From Spongiihabitans sp963422685 (lineage in GTDB: Bacteria; Pseudomonadota; Gammaproteobacteria; Arenicellales; Poriferihabitantaceae): a DNA stretch of 64,000 bases. Both the position numbers and the translations under genes were made by a program. Positions 26,692-36,379 of this stretch are shown one piece after another; within the stretch, counting starts at the first letter, position 1, and every line of letters starts with the position of its first letter. The stretch is from positions 1,860,001 through 1,924,000 of the forward strand of contig OY730442.1 of assembly GCA_963422685.1 (NCBI GenBank), read 5' to 3'. A model generated the notes under the pieces. It ran no database searches. It was not told the DNA's origin and saw nothing but the letters and a program-made list of their open reading frames with translations.

Positions 26692-27689
26692 TCATGGTTA
26701 CCGGCGGCGCCGGATTCATCGGTTCCAATCTGGTCAAGGCGCTGAATGATTGCGGGCGAGAAGATATTCTCATTGCCGACAACCTTTCCAGCCCGCAAAA
26801 AGAACAGAATCTTGCTGACCTTAAATTTGTCGATTATCTGGACAAACACGAATTGTTTGAACTGATTACCACGGGTGCGGCGAATTATGCCCCGGGGCTT
26901 GATGCCCTAACTGCGGTATTTCACCAGGGTGCCTGCTCCGACACCATGGAAATCGATGAAGAATATATTCTGCAAAATAATTTTGTCTATTCCAGGGAAT
27001 TGCTGCACTTTTGCGCAAGCCGGAATGCGCAATACATCTATGCCTCGTCCGCCTCGGTTTATGGCAGTGGCCGGGTTTTTGCCGAGCAGCCGGAAAATGA
27101 AGCGGCGCTCAACGCCTACGCCCGGTCGAAATTAATGTTTGATAACTACATACGCGGTCAGCAAAATATTCGCATTCAATGCGCCGGCCTGCGCTATTTC
27201 AATGTTTACGGACCGCGCGAGCAGCATAAGGGCCGCATGGCATCGGTTGCCTGGCATTTTTACCACCAATACCAGGAGACCGGCAGGGTAAAGTTATTTT
27301 CGGCTACGCACGGCTATGGCTGCGGCGAACAGTTGCGGGATTTTGTATTTATCGATGATGTGGTCAATGTGAATTTATTCCTGTTGAAGAATCCTCAAAT
27401 CAGCGGGATTTTTAATGTGGGCACCGGTCATTGCCAAAGTTTTAACGCGGTGGCGCTGGCGGTGATAAATTGCTGCCGGCAGAATCAGCACAGGCAGACA
27501 ATCCACCTTGATCGGGCGGTTGCAAATGGCGAGATAATTTACATCCCGGTGCCTGACACCCTGATTGATCGGTATCAAAGCTATACACAGGCGGATTTGA
27601 GCAAATTGAATGCAGCCGGCTATCATGGAAAATTCGACGATGTTGCCTGCGGCGTCAGTAAATATATCGCCCGTTTGACGAGTGAATAA
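26688..27689 (+). CDS. hldD: ADP-L-glycero-D-manno-heptose 6-epimerase
   Basis: Short-chain dehydrogenase fold epimerase (333 residues) making ADP-L-glycero-D-manno-heptose, the donor for inner-core heptosyltransferases. It has the nucleotide-binding GGAGFIGSN at the extreme N terminus, HQGACSDTMEIDEEYI, the ASSASVYG stretch and the catalytic YARSK form of YxxxK (AYARSKLMFD). YFNVYGPREQHKGRMASV is diagnostic for HldD. It lies between the kinase rfaE1 (4-bp overlap) and rfbB (8-bp overlap). Confidence 0.96.
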   Translation: MIMVTGGAGFIGSNLVKALNDCGREDILIADNLSSPQKEQNLADLKFVDYLDKHELFELITTGAANYAPGLDALTAVFHQGACSDTMEIDEEYILQNNFVYSRELLHFCASRNAQYIYASSASVYGSGRVFAEQPENEAALNAYARSKLMFDNYIRGQQNIRIQCAGLRYFNVYGPREQHKGRMASVAWHFYHQYQETGRVKLFSATHGYGCGEQLRDFVFIDDVVNVNLFLLKNPQISGIFNVGTGHCQSFNAVALAVINCCRQNQHRQTIHLDRAVANGEIIYIPVPDTLIDRYQSYTQADLSKLNAAGYHGKFDDVACGVSKYIARLTSE

Positions 27690-28773
27690 CGCGGTCATGG
27701 TAACCGGCGGCGCTGGCTTCATCGGCTCTGCGGTGATCAGGCATCTTCTCCATAGCCATGATTGCCAGGTGGTCAACATCGACAAACTTACCTATGCCGG
27801 TAATCTGGCCACAACCGCGCCATTTCAGACAAACCCGAAGTATCATTTTGAATGGAGCGATGTTTGTGACCGGCCGGCCATGGCCGGGCTGTTCAAAAAA
27901 TATCAGCCAAAGGCGATCATGCACCTTGCCGCGGAATCCCACGTGGACCGATCTATCGATGACCCCCGGGCGTTTATTCAAACCAATATAGTGGGTACAT
28001 ATAATTTATTGGAAACTGCCCGGGACTTTATTGCCGCCAGCAGGGATGCGACCGCATCCGGGTTCAGGTTCCATCATGTTTCCACGGACGAAGTTTTTGG
28101 TACGCTTGGGGATGAAGGCCTGTTTACCGAAGATTCTTCCTACCAGCCCAACTCGCCCTATGCGGCGAGCAAGGCCGCTGCGGATCATCTGGTACGGGCA
28201 TGGCATGAAACATTTGGATTACCCGTTGTGCTTTCCAATTGCTGCAATAACTATGGCCCCTGCCAACACCCGGAAAAATTCGTGCCGATGATTATTTCCA
28301 GGGCGGTTTCCATGCAGTCCATTCCGGTTTATGGAACAGGCGACAATGTACGTGACTGGTTGTATGTGGATGATCATGCTGCGGCGTTGGTGAAAATCAT
28401 GCAGCATGGCGTACTGGGGCGCAGCTACAATGTGGGTGGTCATGCACAACGCACCAATCTGCAGGTGGTTAAAACGGTATGCGGTATTCTCGACCGGGAA
28501 TGCTCCGGCGCCATGGGCAAGCCCTATGAATCATTGATCAAGCTAGTCGCCGACCGACCCGGTCACGATCAGCGTTATGCCATCAATGCCTCGCGGGTTA
28601 GGAATGAGCTTGGCTGGGCGCCCCGGGAAAGTTTTGAGTCCGGCATGATAAAAACCGTGGCGTGGTATTTGCATAATCGGCAGTGGGTGGAGGAAGTACA
28701 GCAAAAAAATTCCCGCAAAGGTCAGTGCGCCGGGGTCGTAAAGCGGATTGGAGGAACCGGATGCGAGGCATAA
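27682..28773 (+). CDS. rfbB: dTDP-glucose 4,6-dehydratase
   Basis: Second step from glucose-1-phosphate to dTDP-deoxysugars such as rhamnose. The 363-residue product has GGAGFIGSAVIRHLL, AAESHVDRSIDDP, the TDEVFGTLG motif with catalytic Asp-Glu and the YAASKAAADHLVRA YxxxK. The start is GTG 27682, with ATG 27697 as an in-frame alternative. It overlaps rfbA by 13 bp. The later genes for dTDP-rhamnose (rfbC, rfbD) are not here, so the final sugar is unknown. Confidence 0.96.
   Translation: MNNAVMVTGGAGFIGSAVIRHLLHSHDCQVVNIDKLTYAGNLATTAPFQTNPKYHFEWSDVCDRPAMAGLFKKYQPKAIMHLAAESHVDRSIDDPRAFIQTNIVGTYNLLETARDFIAASRDATASGFRFHHVSTDEVFGTLGDEGLFTEDSSYQPNSPYAASKAAADHLVRAWHETFGLPVVLSNCCNNYGPCQHPEKFVPMIISRAVSMQSIPVYGTGDNVRDWLYVDDHAAALVKIMQHGVLGRSYNVGGHAQRTNLQVVKTVCGILDRECSGAMGKPYESLIKLVADRPGHDQRYAINASRVRNELGWAPRESFESGMIKTVAWYLHNRQWVEEVQQKNSRKGQCAGVVKRIGGTGCEA
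28750..28755 (+). promoter_or_regulatory. Shine-Dalgarno sequence deciding the rfbA start
   Basis: GGAGGA lies 5 bp before ATG 28761. This nearly perfect ribosome binding site inside the end of rfbB fixes the rfbA start, although the reading frame is open 78 bp further upstream. Confidence 0.8.
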
Positions 28774-29627
28774 TTCTGGCTGGCGGCTCGGGTTCGCGGT
28801 TATGGCCGGTGACCATTGCGGTATCGAAGCAGCTCATTCCGGTGTACGACAAGCCGATGATTTACTACCCTTTGTCTACATTATTGCTGGCCGGCTTGAA
28901 AGATATATTGATCATCTCCACACCCCGGGATACGCCAAGATTTCAACAGTTGCTCGGTGATGGCGCAAAATGGGGAATAAATTTATCCTACGCGGTGCAG
29001 CCGGCGCCGGAAGGTTTGCCCCAGGCGTTTATCCTCGGTTCGGAATTTATCGGCAATCAGAGCAGCGCCCTGGTTCTGGGCGATAACATTTTCTATGGAC
29101 ATGGTTTGAGTGAACGCATGCAGAATGCGGCGGCAATAAAAAAAGGTGCCCGGGTATTTGCCTGCCAGGTGAGCCATCCGCAAAAATACGGCGTGGTTGC
29201 ATTCGATGAACGAGGCAAGGCATATAATCTGCAAGAGAAACCGCCGTCACCGAAATCCAGGTATGCGGTGACCGGGCTATATTTTTACGATGCAACAGTT
29301 GCCGAAAGAGCGCGGTCGCTCAAGCCGTCTGCCCGGGGTGAACTGGAGATCACCGAGCTCAATCAAACTTATCTGGATGACGGCAGCTTGGGTGTAGAAG
29401 TACTGACCCGGGGAATGGCCTGGCTGGACGCCGGCACCTATGATTCGCTTCTCGATGCGGCGAAATTTATCGAAACCATCGAAAAACGCCAGGGAATGAA
29501 AATATCCTGCCCGGAAGAAATTTGCTGGCGAATGGGGCATATTGACGATGAGCAGTTAGCATCCTTGTCCGCAGAACTGAAGCAAAATGAATACGGCCGG
29601 TACCTGCAACGGTTGCTGAAAGAGTAG
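28761..29627 (+). CDS. rfbA: glucose-1-phosphate thymidylyltransferase
   Basis: Makes dTDP-glucose from dTTP and glucose-1-phosphate. The 288-residue product (usual length about 290) begins MRGIILAGGSGSRLWPVT. The common form of this loop is GGSGTRLYP, so two conservative changes are seen. SKQLIPVYDKPMIYYPLS, LGDNIFYGHGL and EITELNQTYL follow as expected. It is the last gene of the lapB-to-rfbA run; a 152-bp gap separates it from the next gene. Confidence 0.95.
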   Translation: MRGIILAGGSGSRLWPVTIAVSKQLIPVYDKPMIYYPLSTLLLAGLKDILIISTPRDTPRFQQLLGDGAKWGINLSYAVQPAPEGLPQAFILGSEFIGNQSSALVLGDNIFYGHGLSERMQNAAAIKKGARVFACQVSHPQKYGVVAFDERGKAYNLQEKPPSPKSRYAVTGLYFYDATVAERARSLKPSARGELEITELNQTYLDDGSLGVEVLTRGMAWLDAGTYDSLLDAAKFIETIEKRQGMKISCPEEICWRMGHIDDEQLASLSAELKQNEYGRYLQRLLKE

Positions 29628-29779
29628 CGGATGTTGGTACAAAACCGCCGAATCCCGCCAAACGAATATAACGGGGATATAACTGAATACCCGGACTTCG
29701 GATTTCTCAAAGCAGAAATGACTGGGCGCATGGTCAGGCGCTGGCCCGCGAAAGCTCAAACCATAAACGTATACGTAAC

Positions 29780-30532
29780 ATGACCGACCTTGCAGTGATT
29801 GGTGGCAGCGGATTTGATCAACTCCCGGGGCTGGTTGTACGCCAGCAAAAATCAGTATCCACACCCTATGGTGAACCATCTGCTATGCTTGGGATAGGCG
29901 AGTTTCGCGGCCTTGAGCTGGTGTTTCTGCCTCGACACGGGGCGGCGCATTCGCTGCCACCGCATAAAATCAATTATCGGGCCAACCTGTATGCGCTCAA
30001 ACATCTGGGCGTCAGGGAGGTCATCGGGCTGGCGGCGGTAGGCGGCATTACCCCCGAACACGCTCCCGGGTCCATCGCTGTTCCTGCCCAGGTTATCGAT
30101 TACACCTGGGGTCGGAAGCATACATATTACGATGGTGAGAATATACAAAACGAGTATGCAAGCGGACAATCAATGCACATTGATTTTTCCAGACCCTACA
30201 ATGAGTATCTGCGGTCACGGCTGATTCGGGCGGCGGAGAAGTCGGCAATTGATTACCAGCCCCACGGGGTTTATGCGGTGACCCAGGGGCCCAGACTGGA
30301 AACTGCAGCGGAAATAGACCGCCTGGAAATGGATGGCGCCGATTTGGTCGGCATGACAACCATGCCGGAAGCGGCTCTGGCCAAAGAACTGGATTTGCCT
30401 TACGCCTGTGTTGCGTTGGTAGTCAATGCCGCAGCCGGACGCGGCGGCGGGGATTTAACCATGGGCACGATGTATGCGCATCTGGCAGTGGCCACGGACA
30501 AGGTGCAGTCCCTGTTGCAACGGTTTGAGTGA
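29780..30532 (+). CDS. S-methyl-5'-thioinosine phosphorylase (MTAP/PNP family)
   Basis: Purine nucleoside phosphorylase of the MTAP family, 250 residues, salvaging the methylthio-nucleoside left by polyamine and autoinducer synthesis. It shows the phosphate-binding GGSGF and FLPRHGAAHSLPPHKINYRAN, and later TQGPRLETAAEI and the substrate loop DLVGMTTMPEAALA. The sequence and the neighbours (csiV and mfd) follow P. aeruginosa PA3004, a methylthioinosine phosphorylase. The choice of thioinosine over thioadenosine rests on that resemblance. It is convergent with csiV, with 6 bp between the stops. Confidence 0.85.
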   Translation: MTDLAVIGGSGFDQLPGLVVRQQKSVSTPYGEPSAMLGIGEFRGLELVFLPRHGAAHSLPPHKINYRANLYALKHLGVREVIGLAAVGGITPEHAPGSIAVPAQVIDYTWGRKHTYYDGENIQNEYASGQSMHIDFSRPYNEYLRSRLIRAAEKSAIDYQPHGVYAVTQGPRLETAAEIDRLEMDGADLVGMTTMPEAALAKELDLPYACVALVVNAAAGRGGGDLTMGTMYAHLAVATDKVQSLLQRFE

Positions 30533-30538
30533 GGTGCG

Positions 30539-31222
30539 TCAGGCTGCGGGCCATACTCCCATGATCACGCCGAATCGGGGATGGTCAAAGTAATGTATCT
30601 GCGTGAATTTGAGCCGCCGCTTTTCGGACAGAAAATATTGCGGCTGCTGATATGGCCGATTTTCAATATCGGTGATGAATCGATTGTGGCTTTGATTAGG
30701 GGTTTCCCGGGTTATATCCGCAGGGCCAGCCAGGGCGGAACCTGTCGCTGAAGGGACGGACGGAATCAGGTGGAGATTGATGTCCACAAATATCAACGCC
30801 GTTTTATAAACGCGAATAAAGCCGTTGGGCAAGGTGCTGCCGGCAATCCCCAAATCGATCACCGGAGCATTCTGGTATACCAGGGCGGGTTGCACCCATT
30901 TCGCGGCCCGCAGAACACGGTAGCCGGAAGCCACAAGATTTCGTCTGACCGACGCCAGGTTTTCCAATGCCGTAGAAGTTTCCATTGCCACAGATTTTGT
31001 GGCCAAGGCTTGCAGGTTTTGCCGCTTTTCCGCGATATGTTCAATGGAGATATGCTCAATGGAAAAATCCCGGGATTCCGGGGGTCCCGTGTCCGTTTCG
31101 GGGTGTGCAAAGATGATGACCTCAACCGCATAATCGCGCGCATGGGCGGCCTGGTCAGGGCTAAAAAGTAAGGGGATAAACAGTAACAGGCCAATGATGA
31201 AAAAGTCAGATTTATTCCGCAT
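30539..31222 (-). CDS. CsiV-family periplasmic protein
   Basis: 227 residues with an N-terminal signal peptide (hydrophobic core IIGLLLFIPLLF, cleavage near AAHARD) and the conserved start YAVEVIIFAHPE. The C-terminal EKRRLKFTQIHYFDHPRFGVIMGVWP is characteristic of the CsiV (DUF2803) family. In Vibrio, CsiV is a peptidoglycan-binding activator of the amidase-linked chaining system; elsewhere its role is poorly known. It is downstream of mfd on the same strand, a placement conserved in pseudomonads. Confidence 0.85.
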   Translation of the reverse strand: MRNKSDFFIIGLLLFIPLLFSPDQAAHARDYAVEVIIFAHPETDTGPPESRDFSIEHISIEHIAEKRQNLQALATKSVAMETSTALENLASVRRNLVASGYRVLRAAKWVQPALVYQNAPVIDLGIAGSTLPNGFIRVYKTALIFVDINLHLIPSVPSATGSALAGPADITRETPNQSHNRFITDIENRPYQQPQYFLSEKRRLKFTQIHYFDHPRFGVIMGVWPAA

Positions 31223-31358
31223 AAAATTTTTCAGACAGGTTTTATCACGTGATTTTTATGGATTCCAAACAGCCAGTCTAGCAGATTGAGGTGGAAAATT
31301 ACGACCATAAATAACCAGACCGGAACCATTGAAGCAATAGCGCCGCCTGATTGGGATG

Positions 31359-34300
31359 CTATTGCAGCGAATCTTTCAGCGTGTCCAGTAATTTTTCAAT
31401 TCTGGTTATGCGCACATCTTCCGCGGAAAGATCATCTCTAATCCTGAATCCATTCGGGCCGACCAGTCGGTAGATCTGGGGCTGGCCTTGAATCAATGAA
31501 AAAATCACCTCGGAATCAACCGCCGGATGGTCATGGAATTCGATCAATCCACCGGACTCCCCAATATCTATTTTGCGGATGTCGAGCTGCTCGGCCTGCA
31601 AGCGCAGCGCGGTCAACCGGAACAGGTTTTTGCCCTGCGCCGGCAGCAATCCAAACCGGTCGATGGTTTCAATTTGCAGTTCCTGAAGTTGCTCCACATC
31701 CACAGCGCTGGATATTCTTTTATACAATATCAACCGGGTATGGGTATTGGGTAGATAATCGGTCGGGAATAACGCCCGGGCGTGCAAGTCAATCAGTGTT
31801 GATTTTTCAGATACAAGCGGGCTATCGGGCTCGGGCAGGCTGCCATCCTTGATGGCCCTGACCGCCTGTGTGAGATATTCGCTGTACAGCGAGAACCCCA
31901 CATCGTCAATTGACCCGCTTTGTACCTCGCCTAATAATTCGCCGGCGCCGCGAATTTCCAAATCATGGGACGCCAGTGCGAACCCTGCGCCCAGATCTTC
32001 CATTGAATCAATGGCATCCAGGCGTTTTCTGGCGTCGCTGGTAATATGTTTTTTATCCGGGATCAACAAGTAGGCGAAGGCCTGATGATGGGAGCGGCCA
32101 ACCCGACCCCTGAGCTGATGTAATTGCGCCAGCCCAAAGCGGTCAGCCCGATTAATAATGATGGTATTCGCCGAAGGCACATCGATGCCGCTTTCAATTA
32201 TGGTGGAGCAAACCAGCAGGTTGAACCGCTGATGGTAAAAGTCCTGCATGATGCGTTCGAGCTGCATTTCCCGCATTTGTCCGTGGCCGATATTAATCTG
32301 TGCTTCGGGAACCAGCTCTGCCAGTTCCCGGGCCATGCGCTCTATGGATCGGACCTCATTATGTAGAAAGTAAACCTGCCCCCCGCGCCGGATTTCGCGG
32401 AGGCAGGCTTCCCGAATCAGCCCGCGATTCCACTGGCGTACAAATGTTTTAATCGACAGCCGGTTAAGCGGCGGCGTGGCGATAATCGATATTGCTCGCA
32501 ATCCCGCCATGGTGATATTCAATGTGCGTGGTATCGGGGTCGCGGTTAAGGTCAAAATATCCACCTGGCTGCGTAAACGCTTGATGCGTTCCTTTTGTCT
32601 AACCCCGAACCGATGCTCTTCGTCAATGATCAACAAACCCAAATCGCTGAATTTAATGTCGTCCTGCAGCAGCCTGTGAGTGCCGATCAGGATATCCACC
32701 TGGCCACTGGCCAGCTTATCGACAATCTGGGCAGACTGCTGCCTGGTATTAAACCGTGAAAGCATTGCCACGTTCACCGGCCAGTCTGTAAACCTCTCGA
32801 CAAAGGTCTGGTAGTGTTGTTGTGCAAGCAGCGTAGTGGGCGCCAGTATGGCAACTTGCTTTCCATTCATGGCGACCACAAAGGCCGCCCTGAGTGCGAC
32901 TTCCGTTTTGCCGAATCCGACATCGCCGCAAACCAGTCTGTCCATCGGTTCGGGTGAATTGAGATCGTCGATCACTTCGCTGATGGCCCGCTGCTGATCT
33001 GGCGTCTCTTCAAAGGGGAACTGGCTGACAAAACGCTCAAGTTCAATGGCGTTGGCTGCAAAGGTATGGCCTGGGCGCGCATTTCTGAATGCTTCCATTT
33101 CCAGCAATTCAGCGGCCACGTCCCAGGCTTTGTCCCGGGCGTGTTTCTTTGATTTCCCCCAGGCCTCTCCGCCCAGTCGGTGCAATGGCGCCAGGTCGGC
33201 CGACCCGCCGACAAAACGGCTGATTAAATTCAGCGATAAAACCGGAACATACAGCTTGTCACCACCCTGATATTTCAGTGTCAGGAACTCGCCTTTTTCG
33301 CCCCCTATATCCAGTATTTGCAGCCCTTTGTAGCGCCCAACGCCGTGTTCGATATGCACCACCGGGTCACCCGCATTCAGCTCGGCCAGCGACTTGATGA
33401 CGGCTTCCGGGTTGCGGGATTGCTGGCTGCGCCGTCTGCGCTGATACACTTTCTCGCCATATAACTGGCTTTCACTGATGATTTCAATCCCGCATGAATT
33501 CGAGGTAAACCCACGCTCAAGCGGGCCAACAGCGAGCGCCAGTTCGATTTGCTGCGTAACAAACGCCCCGAAGCCATCAACCTGCCTGACCGCCAAACCG
33601 TTATTGCGAAGTACGCCGGCCAGCGCCTCGCTGCGCCCGGCTGTCTCCGCCATGATTAATTTTTTATTGTCACTGCGCTTCAGATGGGCAATCAATTCCG
33701 CATGGGGCGCCGCCTTTCTGGAGTCAACGGGGAATTGTTTATTGTGATTGGTGCTGGCGCACCAGGTGGCGGCGGGATCGTCTGTATGGGTGTTTTCAAT
33801 GCTGGCGTAATCACGGATGCGGCGGTCTATTTCTTCGGGTTCGATATAAAGCCGGGACGGCGGCAAAACTTTTCTGGCCGGGTCATAGCCGGCATTCGCG
33901 TACCGATCATTTATTTCTGCCCAACAGGTTTGGGTAGAGGCGGTAAATTCCCGGGTTTTGATAAATACTGCGCTGTCCTGAATATAATCAAAGAAAGTAG
34001 CGGTATGCGCAAAAAACAACGGAAAGAAAAACTCGATACCCGGCGGTGTATTACCCAGGGTGACTTCGTTATAAACGGGTTGTTTCCTCGGGTCGCCTTC
34101 GAAGCATCGGCGAAACGATGAGCGAAACTGCCTAATGCCGGCTGCGGTCATCGGAAACTCCCTTGCAGGCAGGAGTTCAATGGTGGCTACCCGCTCTTTG
34201 GAGCGCTGGCTATCCGGGTCAAACAATCGAATGGATTCGAGTTCGTCATCGAACAAATCCAGTCGAAATGGCCACTGCGCACCCATGGGATAGACATCTA

Positions 34301-34895
34301 CCAGCCCACCGCGAATAGCAAACTCGCCTGGCGACATGACCTGGTTTACCGAACAATAGTGCGCGTCTGCCAGCCGGGCTTTTAAACAATCCAGATTGAT
34401 CCGTTGGGATTGTTGTAACGAAAACGTATGACCCAGCACATAGTCCGGCGGGGGAAGTCGCTGCATCAGGTCGGCGGTTTGAATCAGCAAAATCCCCCGC
34501 TGCAACCCGGACAACCTGCCAAGCAGGCGCAGGCGCTCCGAAATAATATCCTGGTGCGGCGAGAAAATATCATAGGGCAGACATTCCCAGCCTGGAAAGT
34601 TAAATAGTGGAATGCGATCTGATGCTGACAAAAAATAGTTGATCTCGGTCTCTAAAATCTGAAGTTGGCGCTGGTCTTCCAGTACAATTACCATGATTCC
34701 ATGGAATTGACGGGCGGCTTGTGCTATGGCCATACCCAATGCAGCGCCATGCAGGTTTGACCATGAGATATGCTGCCCCTGAGCAGGCAGAACGGGATTC
34801 AGCAGCGCAAGAAAACGGGTATTTGACACGGCGGAGACGATTGTAATTATATAAATGGGGCGGCGGATTTTAACCCTGCGATGGTCAGCAAGCAT
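31359..34895 (-). CDS. mfd: transcription-repair coupling factor Mfd
   Basis: Pushes stalled RNA polymerase off damaged templates and recruits UvrA. The N-terminal UvrB-like module has FPGWECLPYDIFSPHQDIISERL. A CarD-like polymerase-interacting domain follows (VVHIEHGVGRYKGL), then an SF2 translocase with Walker A GDVGFGKTEVALRAAF, the DEEH box and the TATPIPRTLNI motif. The TRCF C-terminal domain is also present. The frame from ATG 34895 encodes 1,178 residues; a GTG at 34826 would begin MSNTRFLALLNPVLP and give 1,155, closer to E. coli Mfd (1,148), and is the likelier start. It is divergent from ispD. Confidence 0.97.
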   Translation of the reverse strand: MLADHRRVKIRRPIYIITIVSAVSNTRFLALLNPVLPAQGQHISWSNLHGAALGMAIAQAARQFHGIMVIVLEDQRQLQILETEINYFLSASDRIPLFNFPGWECLPYDIFSPHQDIISERLRLLGRLSGLQRGILLIQTADLMQRLPPPDYVLGHTFSLQQSQRINLDCLKARLADAHYCSVNQVMSPGEFAIRGGLVDVYPMGAQWPFRLDLFDDELESIRLFDPDSQRSKERVATIELLPAREFPMTAAGIRQFRSSFRRCFEGDPRKQPVYNEVTLGNTPPGIEFFFPLFFAHTATFFDYIQDSAVFIKTREFTASTQTCWAEINDRYANAGYDPARKVLPPSRLYIEPEEIDRRIRDYASIENTHTDDPAATWCASTNHNKQFPVDSRKAAPHAELIAHLKRSDNKKLIMAETAGRSEALAGVLRNNGLAVRQVDGFGAFVTQQIELALAVGPLERGFTSNSCGIEIISESQLYGEKVYQRRRRSQQSRNPEAVIKSLAELNAGDPVVHIEHGVGRYKGLQILDIGGEKGEFLTLKYQGGDKLYVPVLSLNLISRFVGGSADLAPLHRLGGEAWGKSKKHARDKAWDVAAELLEMEAFRNARPGHTFAANAIELERFVSQFPFEETPDQQRAISEVIDDLNSPEPMDRLVCGDVGFGKTEVALRAAFVVAMNGKQVAILAPTTLLAQQHYQTFVERFTDWPVNVAMLSRFNTRQQSAQIVDKLASGQVDILIGTHRLLQDDIKFSDLGLLIIDEEHRFGVRQKERIKRLRSQVDILTLTATPIPRTLNITMAGLRAISIIATPPLNRLSIKTFVRQWNRGLIREACLREIRRGGQVYFLHNEVRSIERMARELAELVPEAQINIGHGQMREMQLERIMQDFYHQRFNLLVCSTIIESGIDVPSANTIIINRADRFGLAQLHQLRGRVGRSHHQAFAYLLIPDKKHITSDARKRLDAIDSMEDLGAGFALASHDLEIRGAGELLGEVQSGSIDDVGFSLYSEYLTQAVRAIKDGSLPEPDSPLVSEKSTLIDLHARALFPTDYLPNTHTRLILYKRISSAVDVEQLQELQIETIDRFGLLPAQGKNLFRLTALRLQAEQLDIRKIDIGESGGLIEFHDHPAVDSEVIFSLIQGQPQIYRLVGPNGFRIRDDLSAEDVRITRIEKLLDTLKDSLQ

Positions 34896-34927
34896 TCAAA
34901 ACACGTAAAAATTCACAGCCGATTGCC

Positions 34928-35647
34928 ATGACGCGGCCGCATAAAGTCTGGGCTATTATTCCGGCCGGCGGGATCGGTGCGAGGATGTTCGCAGACCGGC
35001 CAAAACAGTATTTGCGACTGCATGGCAGACCAGTGCTGCACCATACCCTGTCCAGAATCTGCGCCAGTCCGGTAATTGATGGCGTTGTCGTCGGCATTCG
35101 CAAAGCAGATCCGTGGTGGTCCCGGGAGCGATTTTCCCATGCAAAATTACTGGGTACATTCCATAGCGGCCCGGAGCGCGCCAATACGGTGCTGAACGGT
35201 TTAAAATATCTGGGTTGTCTGGATAATATTGCGCATACGGACTGGGCTTTGGTGCATGACGCGGTACGTCCTTGCATAATGCAACAGGATATAGAAAATG
35301 TCGTCATGCAGGCCAGCCGCAATCGAATCGGGGCAGTGCTGGGTAATAAACTGGTGGATACACTGAAAATTACCGATCAAAGCGGGCTGGTTCGGCAAAC
35401 CACAGGCGTCTACAAACGTAACGATAAAATATGGCGGGCACTTACCCCACAAATTTTCCGAATCGGGGATTTAATTCGGGGTATCGAGAAATCAATGGCG
35501 GACGGCGTGTTGGCCACCGATGAGTCGATGGCGATGGAAAATGCGGGAATTTTCCCCGACATGGTTGCGGGTCATTGCGGCAATATAAAAATCACTGCCG
35601 GCCCAGACCTGGATCTGATGGATTTATGGCTAACCCGGTTCAAGTGA
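34928..35647 (+). CDS. ispD: 2-C-methyl-D-erythritol 4-phosphate cytidylyltransferase
   Basis: Third step of the MEP isoprenoid pathway: makes CDP-methylerythritol from CTP. The 239-residue product shows the nucleotide-binding PAGGIGARM loop, RPKQYLRLHGRPVLHHTL, GPERANTVLNGL and VHDAVRPCI. The region near the C terminus (ATDESMAMENAG) matches the family. Its stop codon overlaps the ispF start (TGATG). The start is 32 bp from the divergent mfd frame. Confidence 0.95.
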   Translation: MTRPHKVWAIIPAGGIGARMFADRPKQYLRLHGRPVLHHTLSRICASPVIDGVVVGIRKADPWWSRERFSHAKLLGTFHSGPERANTVLNGLKYLGCLDNIAHTDWALVHDAVRPCIMQQDIENVVMQASRNRIGAVLGNKLVDTLKITDQSGLVRQTTGVYKRNDKIWRALTPQIFRIGDLIRGIEKSMADGVLATDESMAMENAGIFPDMVAGHCGNIKITAGPDLDLMDLWLTRFK

Positions 35648-36183
35648 TGCGCATAGGCAGCGGCTACGATGTCCACGCTCTGGTCGAAGGCCGCAGACTT
35701 GTTCTGGGTGGTGTTGAAATAGACTGGCACTACGGATTACAGGGCCATTCTGATGCCGATGTTCTGATACACGCCATTTGCGACGCCTGTCTGGGTGCCG
35801 CCGCGCTGGGCGATATGGGTCATCATTTTCCGCCTGGCGATAACCGGTTCAGGGATATGGACAGCCGGGTTTTGTTGAGAAAAGTCTGCCGAATGTTAAT
35901 GGATGGCGGCTGGTGTATTGCCAATATTGATTGCACTATCATGGCGGAAAAGCCACGGTTATCGCCCCATACACTGGCAATGCGCAAAAACATCTCTTCT
36001 GACTTGAAAATCCCGCTGGAGCAAATCAATATCAAAGCCACGACCACCGACGGCCTGGGTTTTATCGGCAATGAAAAAGGCATTGCCGCCCACGCCACAG
36101 TGTTGATTGATGAAAATGCAGGCCAGGTACAACAGCATGTCGATGGCAGCAAAGGCGCCGGTTCAGCTACCGAACAGGGTTAA
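35647..36183 (+). CDS. ispF: 2-C-methyl-D-erythritol 2,4-cyclodiphosphate synthase
   Basis: Cyclises CDP-methylerythritol-2-phosphate in the MEP pathway as a trimer with zinc. MRIGSGYDVHAL carries the first Asp and His metal ligands. LVLGGVEI, GHSDADVLIHAICDA, DMDSRVLLRKV and the C-terminal KATTTDGLGFIGNEKGIAAHA follow. The frame opens earlier, but ATG 35647, overlapping the ispD stop by one base, gives the standard N terminus. The protein is 178 residues, about 20 longer than usual because of a hydrophilic tail after AHATVLI. Confidence 0.95.
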   Translation: MRIGSGYDVHALVEGRRLVLGGVEIDWHYGLQGHSDADVLIHAICDACLGAAALGDMGHHFPPGDNRFRDMDSRVLLRKVCRMLMDGGWCIANIDCTIMAEKPRLSPHTLAMRKNISSDLKIPLEQINIKATTTDGLGFIGNEKGIAAHATVLIDENAGQVQQHVDGSKGAGSATEQG

Positions 36184-36379
36184 CCCTGATGCGGTCGACA
36201 GGTTGTTGCCGGATAGCGGGGGTGGCGCGAAAAATACATAACTGCCTAGAGCGGGCGCATGAAACCAGGTTGTGCCGGGCACAGGTTTGCTGGCAAATTC
36301 CCCAGCGGCCCGCTCATAATGCCAACATCCATAAATCCGCTGGATGACCTGAATCAAAAAGGACGTACAATCGCCTGCC

